64,000 nt of DNA from positions 1 through 64,000 of the forward strand of contig MPDC01000018.1 in assembly GCA_001874255.1 (NCBI GenBank), in the 5' to 3' direction. Below, piece by piece: positions 9,365 to 18,919 of the stretch. This DNA is from Alphaproteobacteria bacterium MedPE-SWcel. Its GTDB lineage: Bacteria; Pseudomonadota; Alphaproteobacteria; Rhodobacterales; Rhodobacteraceae. Numbering within the stretch: the first letter of the stretch is position 1; every line of letters starts with the position of its first letter. Below the pieces are notes generated by a model, which searched no databases, was not told the origin of the DNA, and saw nothing but the letters and a program-made list of their open reading frames with translations. The position numbers and the translations under genes are program-made.

Positions 9365-9520
9365 TTCTTCCACCACTTTGTCACCCAAGTGCCATACTGG
9401 CGTCGGAATCTTTCCAAACTGCTAATCAGCAATTTTGCTGAAAACTCCTCGTATCGGCTTGTTTCTGCAACCGCGAAGCCGGTAGTATCCCGCCGCAGGC
9501 ACAATGAAAGGCCAACCATC

Positions 9521-10396
9521 ATGGACGTGAAACAAGTCGGGGTAATCGGTGCGGGTCAAATGGGCAACGGCATTGCCCATGTCATGGCACTGTCCGGATT
9601 CCATGTTGTTCTCAATGACATAAGTCAGCAATCGCTCGACAATGCGCTGTCTCTGATCGAAAAAAATCTGGTCCGTCAGGCCAGCCGCGGCAAGATCACG
9701 GACGATGAAGTCTCTGCGGCCATGGGGCGGATTTCGACCACCCTGTCCCTGGCCGATGTTGGCAAAACCGACCTTGTGATCGAAGCGGCCACCGAACGTG
9801 AAACCGTAAAACAAGCGATTTTTGAGGATTTGCTGCCTCATTTGCTTCCACATACGATTCTCACCTCGAATACGTCGTCGATTTCCATCACCCGCCTGGC
9901 CAGCCGCACCGACCGTCCCGAGCGTTTCATGGGGTTTCACTTCATGAACCCCGTGCCCGTGATGCAGCTGGTCGAGCTGATCCGCGGCATTGCCACCGAT
10001 GAAGACACGTTCAAGACCTGCCAGGCCGTGGTGGAAAAGCTCGGCAAGACATCAGCCAGCGCCGAAGACTTTCCCGCCTTCATCGTCAACCGCATCCTGA
10101 TGCCCATGATCAACGAGGCCGTCTATACCCTGTACGAAGGCGTAGGCTCGGTGCGGTCCATCGACGAATCGATGAAGCTCGGCGCAAATCATCCCATGGG
10201 TCCGCTGGAACTGGCTGACTTTATCGGCCTCGACACCTGTCTCGCGATCATGAATGTGCTGCATGACGGGCTGGCTGATACCAAATATCGCCCCTGCCCG
10301 CTGCTGACCAAATATGTCGAGGCCGGCTGGCTGGGGCGCAAAACCCAACGGGGTTTCTACGATTATCGCGGGGAAGAGCCGGTTCCCACGCGCTGA
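9521..10396 (+). CDS. hbd: 3-hydroxybutyryl-CoA dehydrogenase
   Basis: NAD(P)-dependent oxidation of 3-hydroxybutyryl-CoA to acetoacetyl-CoA (or the reverse), in short-chain acyl-CoA and polyhydroxybutyrate metabolism. The 291-residue protein has the Rossmann motif GAGQMG (residues 10-15), the catalytic histidine in MGFHFMNPVPVM, and the C-terminal helical domain ending GRKTQRGFYDY. The ATG at 9521 is set by the Rossmann motif and by GAAAGG about 10 bases ahead. The electrons and C4 units connect with the ETF and Mcd genes in this window. Confidence 0.95.
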   Translation: MDVKQVGVIGAGQMGNGIAHVMALSGFHVVLNDISQQSLDNALSLIEKNLVRQASRGKITDDEVSAAMGRISTTLSLADVGKTDLVIEAATERETVKQAIFEDLLPHLLPHTILTSNTSSISITRLASRTDRPERFMGFHFMNPVPVMQLVELIRGIATDEDTFKTCQAVVEKLGKTSASAEDFPAFIVNRILMPMINEAVYTLYEGVGSVRSIDESMKLGANHPMGPLELADFIGLDTCLAIMNVLHDGLADTKYRPCPLLTKYVEAGWLGRKTQRGFYDYRGEEPVPTR

Positions 10397-10506
10397 GTGG
10401 CCTCGCCACCCTCTCGCAATCCGTCCCGTCTGGATCATGTGGGCCCGATCATGGGGCGAAAACAGGTGGCCGGGGAGCCTCCTCGGCAGAGGCGGGCCCG
10501 GTCAGG

Positions 10507-11415
10507 TCAACCGCCAGTCTTGCCGAGGCCCAGCGTATGGGCCCGCAGCCAGCCCATGAACCCGCGCGGATCGGTATGGAGCCGCTCCATCTGCTCTTCG
10601 GTCAACGGCCGCCCCACCACCGGGTTTTGCGGTTTGTTGCAGGAGCGCACGATCTCATGCAGCAACAGCCCCTGACGCAGGATCGGTGAGACCCGACAGG
10701 CAATCTGATATGCGCGCGAATTGCGTCCCGGAAAGAACATCGGCACCACCTGCGCGCCGGAACGGCGGATCAACTGCGCGGTAAAGACGTTCCATTCACG
10801 TTCGACCGGCGCGCCGAACCAGCTGTCGGATGACATTACCACACCGGACGGGAACAAGGCCACAACGCCCCCTTCCTTCAGATGCGCCATGGCTTTTGCC
10901 CGCATTTCCACCATCTTGCGCTGCGCGTCGGGATCATGGGGGAAGGGCACCGGAATCATGAAGGATGTCGCCGCCTCGTCCAGCCCGGTCAGGACCGAGC
11001 GGGTCAGGATACGGTAGTCAAGCCGACGTCGCCCGATCAGATCGGCAAAAATCATCCCGTCCACCATGCCATGCGGATGATTTGCCACCACCACGACAGG
11101 TCCCGTTTCCGGGATGCGGTTGATCTGCTCCTCGGGAGTCTGCAGCTTGATGCCCATCACGTCCAGCGCGCCGCGCCAGAACTTGTTGCCACGATGGTCG
11201 GCATTCGTTTTCTCGAATTTTGCCACCATCCGCATAATCGTGAACTTGCCCGTCATCCACTCCAGCGTGCGGATCGCCAGCGAGGTCCAGCGATCGTCAA
11301 AGGAATTGGCATAGGTCAGGGTGCGACGATCATAGACTTCGCCTGTCGACGGGGTCTGCGACGCGCGCGCCGCCAGACCCGAATTGTTGTTATGCGCGGT
11401 GTCAGCCACTTTCAC
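10507..11415 (-). CDS. Lysophospholipid acyltransferase family protein
   Basis: Membrane-associated glycerolipid or ornithine-lipid type O-acyltransferase, about 302 residues. Motif I is the NHPHGMVDG variant (112-120), the form seen in the hemolysin-like branch rather than classic PlsC; motif II is LFPSG, and a PVVGRPL segment lies near the end. The start is uncertain: GTG at 11415 or 11409, or an earlier start that would overlap ptsH. It ends the chvI-to-ptsH run, 31 bp after ptsH on the same strand, so envelope lipid synthesis may be co-expressed with the envelope-sensing ChvG/ChvI system. That link is inference. Confidence 0.82.
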   Translation of the reverse strand: MKVADTAHNNNSGLAARASQTPSTGEVYDRRTLTYANSFDDRWTSLAIRTLEWMTGKFTIMRMVAKFEKTNADHRGNKFWRGALDVMGIKLQTPEEQINRIPETGPVVVVANHPHGMVDGMIFADLIGRRRLDYRILTRSVLTGLDEAATSFMIPVPFPHDPDAQRKMVEMRAKAMAHLKEGGVVALFPSGVVMSSDSWFGAPVEREWNVFTAQLIRRSGAQVVPMFFPGRNSRAYQIACRVSPILRQGLLLHEIVRSCNKPQNPVVGRPLTEEQMERLHTDPRGFMGWLRAHTLGLGKTGG

Positions 11416-11446
11416 CCGTCCCGTTTTTCTGGACCGTTCCGACAGA

Positions 11447-11716
11447 CTAATAGCCTTCGCCGAATTTGTCAGCCACCAAGGCTTCCACGGCGAGGGCCAG
11501 CGCATCAGCGTCTGGTCCCGAGGTCTCGACGTCAATAGTCGTTCCTTTGGAGGCTGCCAACATCAAAAGCCCCATAATACTGTCGCCAGAGGCCGACATT
11601 CCATCCTTGAGGACTTCGGCACTGGCGTCAAAGCCTTCAACCACTTCGACCAATTTGGCGGACGCGCGGGCATGCAGCCCCTTTTCATTGATAATCTTGA
11701 GTGTTTTTCGAGCCAT
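11447..11716 (-). CDS. ptsH: Phosphocarrier protein HPr
   Basis: Small PTS phosphocarrier, 89 residues. The phosphorylatable His15 lies in GLHARA (13-18) and the regulatory Ser46 in SGDSIMG, the site modified by HPr kinase, which is encoded upstream in the same run (hprK). It directly follows the EIIA gene with no spacer. With no EIIB/EIIC permease in the window, the phosphorelay probably ends at regulatory targets. The ATG at 11716 is the only plausible start. Confidence 0.97.
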   Translation of the reverse strand: MARKTLKIINEKGLHARASAKLVEVVEGFDASAEVLKDGMSASGDSIMGLLMLAASKGTTIDVETSGPDADALALAVEALVADKFGEGY

Positions 11717-12124
11717 CTATTCTGCCGCATCCCCTTCAGGGTTCACATTTTGAGAATTAATATATTTGCGCCCCGCTTCCATGGCGTGGCGCACGGCGTC
11801 AGCAACCAGGAGGTGGCGGGACTTTGCCAATTTGATCAACATGGGAAGATTGGCGCCATAGAGGATCCGCCGATTGGCCGGGGCACAGGCCCGCAGACTC
11901 AGATTCGAAGGGCTGCCGCCAAACAGATCCGTCACCACGACGACCCCATCGCCAATATCCACCGCATCGGCGGCGGCGCATATTTCGTCCTGCTTGGCAT
12001 CACGATCATCTTCAGGGCCGATGGCGATCGCCATCAGCGCGGGCTGCGGCCCAACGACATGCTCGACGGCGGCCAGGTATTCCTTGGCCAACCCTCCATG
12101 TGCAACGATCACGATCCCGATCAA
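11717..12124 (-). CDS. PTS EIIA component, mannose/fructose type (regulatory)
   Basis: A 135-residue single-domain EIIA of the mannose family. The N-terminus MIGIVIVAHGGLAKEYL places the phosphorylated histidine at residue 9, and VVVVTDLFGGSPSN is the second family signature. It receives phosphate from HPr. No EIIB or EIIC partner is adjacent, as in other alphaproteobacteria where this protein works in regulation rather than sugar uptake (established for the cluster type, inferred here). It follows rapZ by 9 bp. Confidence 0.93.
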   Translation of the reverse strand: MIGIVIVAHGGLAKEYLAAVEHVVGPQPALMAIAIGPEDDRDAKQDEICAAADAVDIGDGVVVVTDLFGGSPSNLSLRACAPANRRILYGANLPMLIKLAKSRHLLVADAVRHAMEAGRKYINSQNVNPEGDAAE

Positions 12125-12133
12125 GCGGTTCTC

Positions 12134-13048
12134 TCACTTCAATTGCTGGCCAGGCAGCTCGCGGTGCCTAATTGACACCTGCTGCCCCTCCCGCGCAAGG
12201 GCCTTTGCGAGAGTTTCCGCCAGAGTGACGGAGCGATGCTGGCCACCGGTGCAGCCAAATGCGATGGAAAAATGGGATTTCCCCTCGGCCCGATAGGCCG
12301 GTAGCAGGGACAGTGTCAGGTCAAGAACGCGGTCAAAGAAGCCCTGGAACTTGTCATCTGCGGACACATAATCCTGCACCTGCGTATCGCGCCCGTCAAA
12401 CGCGCGCAACTCGGGGACCCAATAGGGATTGGCGAGGAAGCGGCAGTCAAACACCATATCCACATTTCGCGGAATGCCGCGTTTGTAGGAAAAACTGTGC
12501 AGCGCCACCGCCAGCGTCCGGCCCGCCGGCGCAAAGATGCGCTCCACCTCGGCGCGCAGCTGATGCACGTTCAACTCGGTGGTGTCGATCACCAGATCCG
12601 CCTGTTCCCGCACCGGCTGCATCAGATCCAGTTCCCGCGCGACGCCGACCTCGGGGCTTTCGGCAGGCGACAGCGGGTGACGGCGACGGGTTTCGGAATA
12701 GCGCCGCAACAGGACCTCGGGCTCGGCGTCCAGATAGAGCACCGTGGTGGCCAGGGACTGACGCGCGGTCAGCATGGCGATCACGTCCAGCAGAGCCTCG
12801 GTCGAGAAATCCCGGTTGCGGGGATCAAGCCCGAGCACCATCGGTCGATCCGCGCCCCCCGCATCCACCAGCCCCGGCACCAGCCGCAGCGGCAGATTGT
12901 CGATCGCCTCGAAATTCATGTCCTCCAGGACATTGATGGCCGTGGTCCTCCCGGCGCCGGACGGACCGGTCACCAGCACCAGCGGTGGCCGGGCCGAGGG
13001 GTCCGGCGTGACGGTCTCGGGATTGCTGTGGACCTCAGTCGGGGTCAA
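12134..13048 (-). CDS. rapZ: RNase adapter / nucleotide-binding protein RapZ (YvcJ family)
   Basis: P-loop protein; in E. coli it directs RNase E to the small RNA GlmZ, while its targets in alphaproteobacteria are not established. The 304-residue sequence has a P-loop GPSGAGRTT (28-36) in which the usual Lys is Arg, then the family block FEAIDNLPLRLVPGL and the C-terminal GCTGGQHRSV. The start is a TTG at 13048 that overlaps the hprK stop by 14 bases, suggesting translational coupling. It lies between hprK and the EIIA gene. Confidence 0.93.
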   Translation of the reverse strand: MTPTEVHSNPETVTPDPSARPPLVLVTGPSGAGRTTAINVLEDMNFEAIDNLPLRLVPGLVDAGGADRPMVLGLDPRNRDFSTEALLDVIAMLTARQSLATTVLYLDAEPEVLLRRYSETRRRHPLSPAESPEVGVARELDLMQPVREQADLVIDTTELNVHQLRAEVERIFAPAGRTLAVALHSFSYKRGIPRNVDMVFDCRFLANPYWVPELRAFDGRDTQVQDYVSADDKFQGFFDRVLDLTLSLLPAYRAEGKSHFSIAFGCTGGQHRSVTLAETLAKALAREGQQVSIRHRELPGQQLK

Positions 13049-13487
13049 TCGCTCCGCCTTTCAGATATTGGATCAGGGCCGCCGGAAAATACGGGCTGTC
13101 CACGCGGTTCAGTTTGGGCAGGACAACGCCCAGCAGGTCCTCTTCTACGTGGCGCGGAAGCCGCTCGGTTTCAAGCACGCTCATATCGACAATGACGCAG
13201 AGTTGTACCTCCGCCACGGGCACCGCCCGCAACAGCCCCACGCCGCGCGCCTCGATCAGTCCGGAAATCGCCGCCGGTGCCCGCGCCCAGAGCCGGGCCT
13301 GCCTGACGCGGATCTCGACCCGGTCGTCTGCGACCAGCGCGGCGCCGCGTGCCATCAACTCCAGCGCCAGCGCGGATTTTCCGCTCCCGGAAGGGCCACG
13401 CAGGAGCAGGCCGCGCTCCTCAAGCGCCACGCAGCTGGCGTGCAGGGTCACCGGGCCGGGATGTTCTGGCTCCGAGGGTTCGGGCAT
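13035..13487 (-). CDS. hprK: HPr kinase/phosphorylase (short alphaproteobacterial form)
   Basis: Phosphorylates or dephosphorylates HPr on Ser46. The 150-residue protein consists only of the catalytic domain, as is usual in alphaproteobacteria, without the N-terminal half found in Firmicutes. Walker A is GPSGSGKS (31-38) and the C-terminal signature is LLGVVLPKLNRVDSPYFP. The ATG at 13487 lies 7 bp after the chvG stop; the frame is open further upstream but only inside chvG. It overlaps rapZ by 14 bases. Confidence 0.94.
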   Translation of the reverse strand: MPEPSEPEHPGPVTLHASCVALEERGLLLRGPSGSGKSALALELMARGAALVADDRVEIRVRQARLWARAPAAISGLIEARGVGLLRAVPVAEVQLCVIVDMSVLETERLPRHVEEDLLGVVLPKLNRVDSPYFPAALIQYLKGGAIDPD

Positions 13488-13494
13488 CGCCGGG

Positions 13495-15234
13495 TCAGAT
13501 CGGCAGGCCGACCACGAAACGCGCGCCGAGGGGTTCCGAGGTCTGGTCCGCTTCGGTCGGGCGGATATTTTCTGCCCAGATGACGCCGCCATGGGCCTCG
13601 ATGATCTGCTTGGAGATCGCCAGACCAAGACCGGAATTGTTGCCGAAATGCTCGTCCGGACGCTGCGAATAGAAGCGGTTGAAGATCTTCGTCAGGGCCT
13701 GCTCGGGAATGCCCGGCCCGGTATCCTCGACCACGACCAGCACCCGGTTGTCCCGGCGGCGGGCCCAGACCCGGATGGCATCCCCTTCTTCGCAAAAGGA
13801 AATCGCATTGGTGATCAGATTGACAAAGACCTGCGCCAGGCGCGCCTCCAGCCCACGGATCATGATGGGCTCGTTCGGCAGCTCGGTGATATAGTCAATC
13901 GCCTGACTGCGCGCATCTTCCCCCAGATACTGGTTGAGGTTGCCAAGCATGGTCAGCAGGTCAAAGACCTCCTCCTCCTCCTTGACCAGCTCCGCATCCA
14001 GCCGCGACGCATTGGAGATGTCGCTCACCAGCCGGTCAAGACGACGCACATCATGTTCGATCACTTCCATCAGCTTCTCCCGCTGGTCCTCCCGGTGAAC
14101 CATACGCAATGTACCGACTGCCGATTGCAGACTCGCGAGAGGGTTCTTGATCTCATGTGCCACATCAGCTGCAAATTGTTCGTTACTATCGATACGATTA
14201 TAGAGCGCTTTTACCATTCCACGCAGCGCACGGCTCAATCGGCCGATCTCATCCGGGCGCGCCGACAGGTCCGGAATGCGAATTCGACCGGGTTTCACAC
14301 TGTCTGCATCCCGGTCCCGGCCCAGTTCCGCCGCTTCGGCCAGATCGGCCAGCGGATTGGCAATCGTCGAGGCCAGAACCAGGCTGAGCCCGATCGAGAC
14401 CAACAGCGCCACCACGAACATCTGAAGGACCCGCTCGCGTTCGGCCCGCACCAGGGTGTCGATTTCACCCGTGGCGGAGGTCATGACCAGCACTCCCACG
14501 GCCGCGCCCTGGTTCAGGATCGGCGTTGCCGCCGCATAGACGGTGCCCCCTGCGGTGTCGGGAACGGCTGCGACCTGGGTGCCCTCGCTCAGCGCGCGCT
14601 GGCTCAGGCCCGTCAACTGGTCGTCCTTGACTTCGATCACATCCGGGCGGGCGCTGTCGCGGTTGCCGCCGCCAACAGCGGCCATGATCGCCGCCAGAGT
14701 ATCGGTGATCAGGGTCCGGCCCTGATCGTTTTCGTTCAGACGGTTCAATGCATCCGCGCGCATCACGCCGCGCTGGGTGGCGACCAGGCCCTGCGCGGTG
14801 TCATCGTAGATGAAGACCTCAACTCCGCCGCGCAGCGACAGGCTCTGGAGTGTTTTGGGCACATCAATACCGGTGCCCGTGGCAAGGCTGACGGCCTCGC
14901 CAACAGGCAGCTGCGCCTCGAACACATCAGCTGCAAGCATCGCCTCGGACACCAGCGCGCCAAGCCGCTGATATACCAGACTTTGTCGCGCCGAATTGAG
15001 GTACAGGATCCCCGACACCAGAATGATCAGGGCAATCAGATTGAAGGTTATGATCTTGCGCGTCAGCGGCGAGCCATGCAGCGAAAACAGGCCGCGCCGC
15101 GCCCGCCTTGCCCGCATTTCCCGTCCGACTGTCTGTTCCGGCGCAACCCAGTCATCGCCCAGAACGACATCCCCGTTCCGGCGTCCATCCTGATCCGTTT
15201 GCCGGTAAACATCCGTCATACCTGTATCGCGCAT
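13495..15234 (-). CDS. chvG: Two-component sensor histidine kinase ChvG
   Basis: Inner-membrane sensor kinase, 579 residues. A cytoplasmic N-terminal tail leads to TM1 (about 61-80), a periplasmic sensor of about 190 residues, TM2 (about 271-292), HAMP, then the H box with His360 in FAADVAHEIKNPLASLQ and the HATPase domain with VEDTGPGIP and SGLGLAISKQIIEAHGG. In Rhizobiales and Caulobacter this kinase answers acid and cell-envelope stress. It follows chvI by 41 bp. Starts at 15234 or 15219 are both possible. Confidence 0.95.
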   Translation of the reverse strand: MRDTGMTDVYRQTDQDGRRNGDVVLGDDWVAPEQTVGREMRARRARRGLFSLHGSPLTRKIITFNLIALIILVSGILYLNSARQSLVYQRLGALVSEAMLAADVFEAQLPVGEAVSLATGTGIDVPKTLQSLSLRGGVEVFIYDDTAQGLVATQRGVMRADALNRLNENDQGRTLITDTLAAIMAAVGGGNRDSARPDVIEVKDDQLTGLSQRALSEGTQVAAVPDTAGGTVYAAATPILNQGAAVGVLVMTSATGEIDTLVRAERERVLQMFVVALLVSIGLSLVLASTIANPLADLAEAAELGRDRDADSVKPGRIRIPDLSARPDEIGRLSRALRGMVKALYNRIDSNEQFAADVAHEIKNPLASLQSAVGTLRMVHREDQREKLMEVIEHDVRRLDRLVSDISNASRLDAELVKEEEEVFDLLTMLGNLNQYLGEDARSQAIDYITELPNEPIMIRGLEARLAQVFVNLITNAISFCEEGDAIRVWARRRDNRVLVVVEDTGPGIPEQALTKIFNRFYSQRPDEHFGNNSGLGLAISKQIIEAHGGVIWAENIRPTEADQTSEPLGARFVVGLPI

Positions 15235-15275
15235 GCGCGCCAGTCTCCGCTGAAGAGGCCCGGGAAACCCGGTGC

Positions 15276-15977
15276 CTACTCTTCGTTGTAGCGATAGCCG
15301 ATCCCATACAGGGTCTCGATTGCCGCGAAATCAGAATCGGCGCTGCGCATTTTCTTGCGCAGACGCTTGATATGGCTGTCGATGGTCCGGTCGTCGACAT
15401 AGACCTGATCGTCATAGGCCACATCCATCAGCTGATCGCGGCTCTTGACGAAGCCCGGACGCTGCGCCAGGGCCTGCAGCAGCAGGAATTCCGTCACCGT
15501 CAGCGACACATCCTGGCCCTTCCAGCTCACCGCGTGGCGCAACGGATCCATGCGCAACTGGCCCCGCTCCATCACCTTTGTTTCGGGCGCGGTGCCGACT
15601 TCGTCCGTGGCCACCGCCTCCTGACGCCGCAGCAGAGCCCGGATGCGTTCCACCAGCAGGCGTTGCGAGAAGGGTTTCTTGACGTAGTCGTCCGCCCCCA
15701 TGCGCAGCCCCAGCACCTCGTCGATCTCATCATCCTTGGAGGTGAGGAAGATCACCGGCATCTTGGATTTCTGGCGCAGACGCTGCAACAGGTCCATGCC
15801 ATCCATCCGCGGCATCTTGATATCCAGAACCGCCATATCCGGCAGTCGTTTGTTGAACGCGTCTAGCGCGGCCTGACCGTCATTGTAGGTCTCGACCTCG
15901 AACCCCTCGGCCTCCAGCGTCATTGACACTGAGGTCAGGATGTTCCTGTCGTCATCGACCAAAGCAATCTTCGACAT
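15276..15977 (-). CDS. chvI: Two-component response regulator ChvI (OmpR family)
   Basis: Transcription regulator partnered with ChvG. The 233-residue protein has a receiver domain with acidic pocket D8-D10, phospho-acceptor D52 in VLDIKMP and a conserved TSK, followed by a winged helix with [21 protein letters not shown]. It is the first gene of a minus-strand run of seven genes through the PTS proteins, and is divergent from pckA across 379 bp, an arrangement also known from rhizobia. Confidence 0.96.
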   Translation of the reverse strand: MSKIALVDDDRNILTSVSMTLEAEGFEVETYNDGQAALDAFNKRLPDMAVLDIKMPRMDGMDLLQRLRQKSKMPVIFLTSKDDEIDEVLGLRMGADDYVKKPFSQRLLVERIRALLRRQEAVATDEVGTAPETKVMERGQLRMDPLRHAVSWKGQDVSLTVTEFLLLQALAQRPGFVKSRDQLMDVAYDDQVYVDDRTIDSHIKRLRKKMRSADSDFAAIETLYGIGYRYNEE

Positions 15978-16356
15978 TGGATGTGCCCTTATCTGCTCAA
16001 TATTCGTTGCTTTTTTGCGCCCTTTGTCGCGTGGAAGACGCCGCGAATCAATCCCTGATTAACGAATCAGGCAAAATCTTGACGCCCATTGACGCAAAAA
16101 TGTCTTAGCATCCCTTAAAGGCAGCCCCGTGAAACAGCGATGACGGCTCTGTGAAACATGTGGTGGCGCTAAAGGTTCCGGTGGTTGCGCTAACTGCGCC
16201 AAAGCGTCCTGTTCATCCGATAAATCATCATGTTAAGACCCGGAACAGGGATGCAAAATTGCGTTCTGGTGCCCATTGGCGCAGCGATAGTTCTACGCGG
16301 CCCGGTGCAACGCAACGTAGCGTCGCATGTCGGCCGACATCCAGGAGAGACAAAAA
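15978..16356. promoter_or_regulatory. Divergent chvI/pckA control region
   Basis: This 379-bp gene-free stretch must contain the promoters of chvI (minus) and pckA (plus). I see a perfect 7-bp hairpin with loop aacg at 16054-16071, followed by two TTGACG words near 16079 and 16090, one of which could be a -35 element; no -10 stands out at the right distance. The AGGAGAG at 16343-16349 is the pckA ribosome site. Confidence 0.45.
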
Positions 16357-17955
16357 ATGACATCTGGACGGGTAAACCCGCAATTCCGCCTCGAGGATCA
16401 AGGGATCGAGGGTCTGGGCAATGTCTATTACAACCTCATGGAGCCCGCATTGGTCGAAGCCGCCCTTGGTCGCGACGAAGGCACCCTGGGCAAGGGCGGC
16501 GCCTTTCTGGTCACCACCGGCAAATTCACCGGCCGCTCGCCCAAGGACAAACATGTGGTCAAAACCGCCAGCGTCGCCGATACGATCTGGTGGGAAAACA
16601 ATGCGGAAATGAGCCCCGCGGGCTTTGACGCGCTGTACCTCGACATGCTCGACCATATGAAAGGCCGCGACTATTTCGTGCAGGATCTGGTGGGCGGGGC
16701 CGATCCGGTCCATGCGATCAACGTTCGCATGGTCACCGAGATGGCCTGGCACAGCCTGTTCATCCGCCACCTGCTGCGCCGCCCCGACCGCGAGGATCTG
16801 GCGGATTTCATCGCCGATTTCACCATCATCAACTGCCCCTCCTTCAAGGCTGATCCGGCACGGCACGATTGCCGCTCGGACACGGTCATCGCGCTCAATT
16901 TCGACCGCAAGCTGATCCTGATCGGCGGCACCGAATATGCGGGCGAGAACAAGAAATCGGTCTTCACCCTGCTGAACTACCTGCTGCCGGAAAAAGGCAT
17001 CATGCCGATGCATTGCTCCGCCAACCACGCCAAGGGCAACCCCGTCGACACCGCCGTCTTCTTCGGTCTGTCCGGCACCGGCAAGACCACGCTCTCGGCC
17101 GATCCCGACCGGGTGCTGATCGGCGACGACGAACATGGCTGGGCCAATAACGGCACCTTCAATTTCGAGGGCGGCTGCTATGCCAAGACCATCAACCTCA
17201 ACCCCGAGGCCGAGCCGGAAATCTACGCCACCACCGAAAAATTCGGCACGGTGATCGAAAACATGACCTTCGACCCCGAGACCTTTGATCTCAACTTCGA
17301 AGACGACAGCCTGACCGCCAACATGCGCTGTGCCTACCCGCTGCACTATATCTCCAACGCGTCGCAATCCGCGCGCGGGGGCCATCCGAAGAACATCATC
17401 ATGCTGACCTGCGACGCCTTTGGCGTGCTGCCGCCGATCGCGCGGCTGACCCCGGCGCAGGCGATGTATCACTTCCTCTCCGGCTTCACCTCCAAAGTGG
17501 CGGGCACCGAGCGTGGCGTGACCGAACCGGAGCCGACCTTCTCTACCTGCTTTGGCGCGCCGTTCATGCCTCGCCGCCCGGAGGTCTACGGCAATCTTCT
17601 GCGCGAAAAGATCGCCCAGCACGGGGCCACCTGCTGGCTGGTCAATACCGGCTGGACCGGCGGCGCCTATGGCACCGGGTCGCGGATGCCGATCAAGGCC
17701 ACGCGGGCACTGCTGACCGCTGCACTGGACGGCTCGCTCGCCCGGGAAGAATTCCGCAAGGACCCAAACTTTGGCTTTGATGTGCCTGTTGCCGCGCCGG
17801 GCGTGGCCGAACTGCTGCTGACGCCGCGCCGCACCTGGGATGACAAAGAGGCCTATGACGCGCAGGCCGAAAAGCTCGTGCAGATGTTCTCGGACAATTT
17901 CGAACAATACCTGCCGTTCATCGACGATGACGTGAAAGCCGCAGCCATCTGCTGA
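16357..17955 (+). CDS. pckA: Phosphoenolpyruvate carboxykinase (ATP)
   Basis: Converts oxaloacetate and ATP to phosphoenolpyruvate and CO2, the entry step of gluconeogenesis. The 532-residue protein has the kinase P-loop GLSGTGKT (237-244), the DDEHGW metal-site segment just after it and [15 protein letters not shown]. The ATG at 16357 follows AGGAGAG at 7-8 bases; an upstream in-frame start would add ten residues and lacks this site. It is divergent from chvI and ends in a strong terminator. Confidence 0.97.
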   Translation: MTSGRVNPQFRLEDQGIEGLGNVYYNLMEPALVEAALGRDEGTLGKGGAFLVTTGKFTGRSPKDKHVVKTASVADTIWWENNAEMSPAGFDALYLDMLDHMKGRDYFVQDLVGGADPVHAINVRMVTEMAWHSLFIRHLLRRPDREDLADFIADFTIINCPSFKADPARHDCRSDTVIALNFDRKLILIGGTEYAGENKKSVFTLLNYLLPEKGIMPMHCSANHAKGNPVDTAVFFGLSGTGKTTLSADPDRVLIGDDEHGWANNGTFNFEGGCYAKTINLNPEAEPEIYATTEKFGTVIENMTFDPETFDLNFEDDSLTANMRCAYPLHYISNASQSARGGHPKNIIMLTCDAFGVLPPIARLTPAQAMYHFLSGFTSKVAGTERGVTEPEPTFSTCFGAPFMPRRPEVYGNLLREKIAQHGATCWLVNTGWTGGAYGTGSRMPIKATRALLTAALDGSLAREEFRKDPNFGFDVPVAAPGVAELLLTPRRTWDDKEAYDAQAEKLVQMFSDNFEQYLPFIDDDVKAAAIC

Positions 17956-18002
17956 CGCACGCCACGCCGGTGATGATGCCCTGACAGTGACGCCCTGACC
18001 CC

Positions 18003-18030
18003 AAAGCCCCCGTTCCCGCGGGGGCTTTTT
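18003..18030 (+). terminator. Rho-independent terminator after pckA
   Basis: A perfect 10-bp stem, aaagcccccg (18003-18012) with cgggggcttt (18019-18028), has a 6-base loop and ends in a T run, 48 bp past the pckA stop. Confidence 0.92.
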
Positions 18031-18089
18031 GCGGTGCAAGCCCCGGCCACACCGGTCAGCCCAGTCAGCCCCGGGGCGGCCGTGCCCCG

Positions 18090-18809
18090 CTAAGGCGCGC
18101 CGCGAATGATCGCGGCAATGCGCTGGCCGATTACCCGCCCCGCCTTCAGCGAGGGATGCACCCGGTCGGCGGCATGAAAACTCAGGTCGCGGTGCGGAAC
18201 CAGATCGGCGAGCGAGAGAAAATACACGCCCTCGTCCCGCTCGGCCAGCAGCGCCACCCGGGCATCAAGCGCATCGCCCTCGTCTTTGCAGGCCTCGATG
18301 GGTGAGGAGCGGCCCGGGCTGCGCAGGTAGCCGACATAGACAACCCGCGCCCCGCCCCTGCGGATCCGTTGAACCACCTCGGCAATCGCGCCGCCCCTGC
18401 CATCCTCGCGCAGCAGCTTGTCCAGCTTTTGCGCGCACATGCCGCAGCCGCAACCGAACCACAGATCGTTGCCCCCCCCGTTCAGGATCACCCAGTCCCA
18501 GGGCCCGGGGCGGTATTGTTTGGGAATGCTCAACCCTGCCGCCCCGCTGATCGGCAGGCGATAGATCATGCGCGCTCCGATCACTGACCGGTCCACCACC
18601 GGCTCCTTCAGGCTGCGTTCGACCACATCCGGGATCGACTGGCCCGACAGCCCGTTCCAGGCCAGCAGCGAATCGCCCATGGCAAGAATACGCGCCCTCT
18701 CCGAGGCCGGGGGCACCGCGTCTCCACAGGCGGACAGAAGCGTCAGCGCCAGGGTGAGGGTCAAAATCAGTGTCAGGGCGGGCAAGCGGCGAATCCGGAT
18801 CATACCCAT
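18090..18809 (-). CDS. SGNH/GDSL-type hydrolase, predicted lipoprotein
   Basis: Serine esterase-like protein, about 239 residues. A lipoprotein signal ends in LLSAC (Cys about residue 28). The family blocks are GDSLL (catalytic Ser47), the oxyanion GGGND, and the C-terminal DRVHPS that supplies Asp and His. A Cys-rich loop, FGCGCGMC, follows GGGND and is unusual. ATG at 18809 or 18803 is preferred to the longer frame because the signal peptide then starts the protein. Substrate unknown; acyl esters or cell-envelope sugars are possible. Confidence 0.85.
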   Translation of the reverse strand: MGMIRIRRLPALTLILTLTLALTLLSACGDAVPPASERARILAMGDSLLAWNGLSGQSIPDVVERSLKEPVVDRSVIGARMIYRLPISGAAGLSIPKQYRPGPWDWVILNGGGNDLWFGCGCGMCAQKLDKLLREDGRGGAIAEVVQRIRRGGARVVYVGYLRSPGRSSPIEACKDEGDALDARVALLAERDEGVYFLSLADLVPHRDLSFHAADRVHPSLKAGRVIGQRIAAIIRGAP

Positions 18810-18919
18810 CTCTACCAGTTTCGCCGTCAGCGGGTCGTGAAAAATGCGCCTGACATCCCCTCCGGCGCCCCCCTCTTCCAAAAGGGAGCGCGCAGACAGC
18901 GTGCCGTCGGCTGACGCCG

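Noticed and set aside
16079..16115. A pckA promoter from the two TTGACG words
   Set aside because: No -10 element at 16-18 bases; kept only as a remark in the control-region entry.
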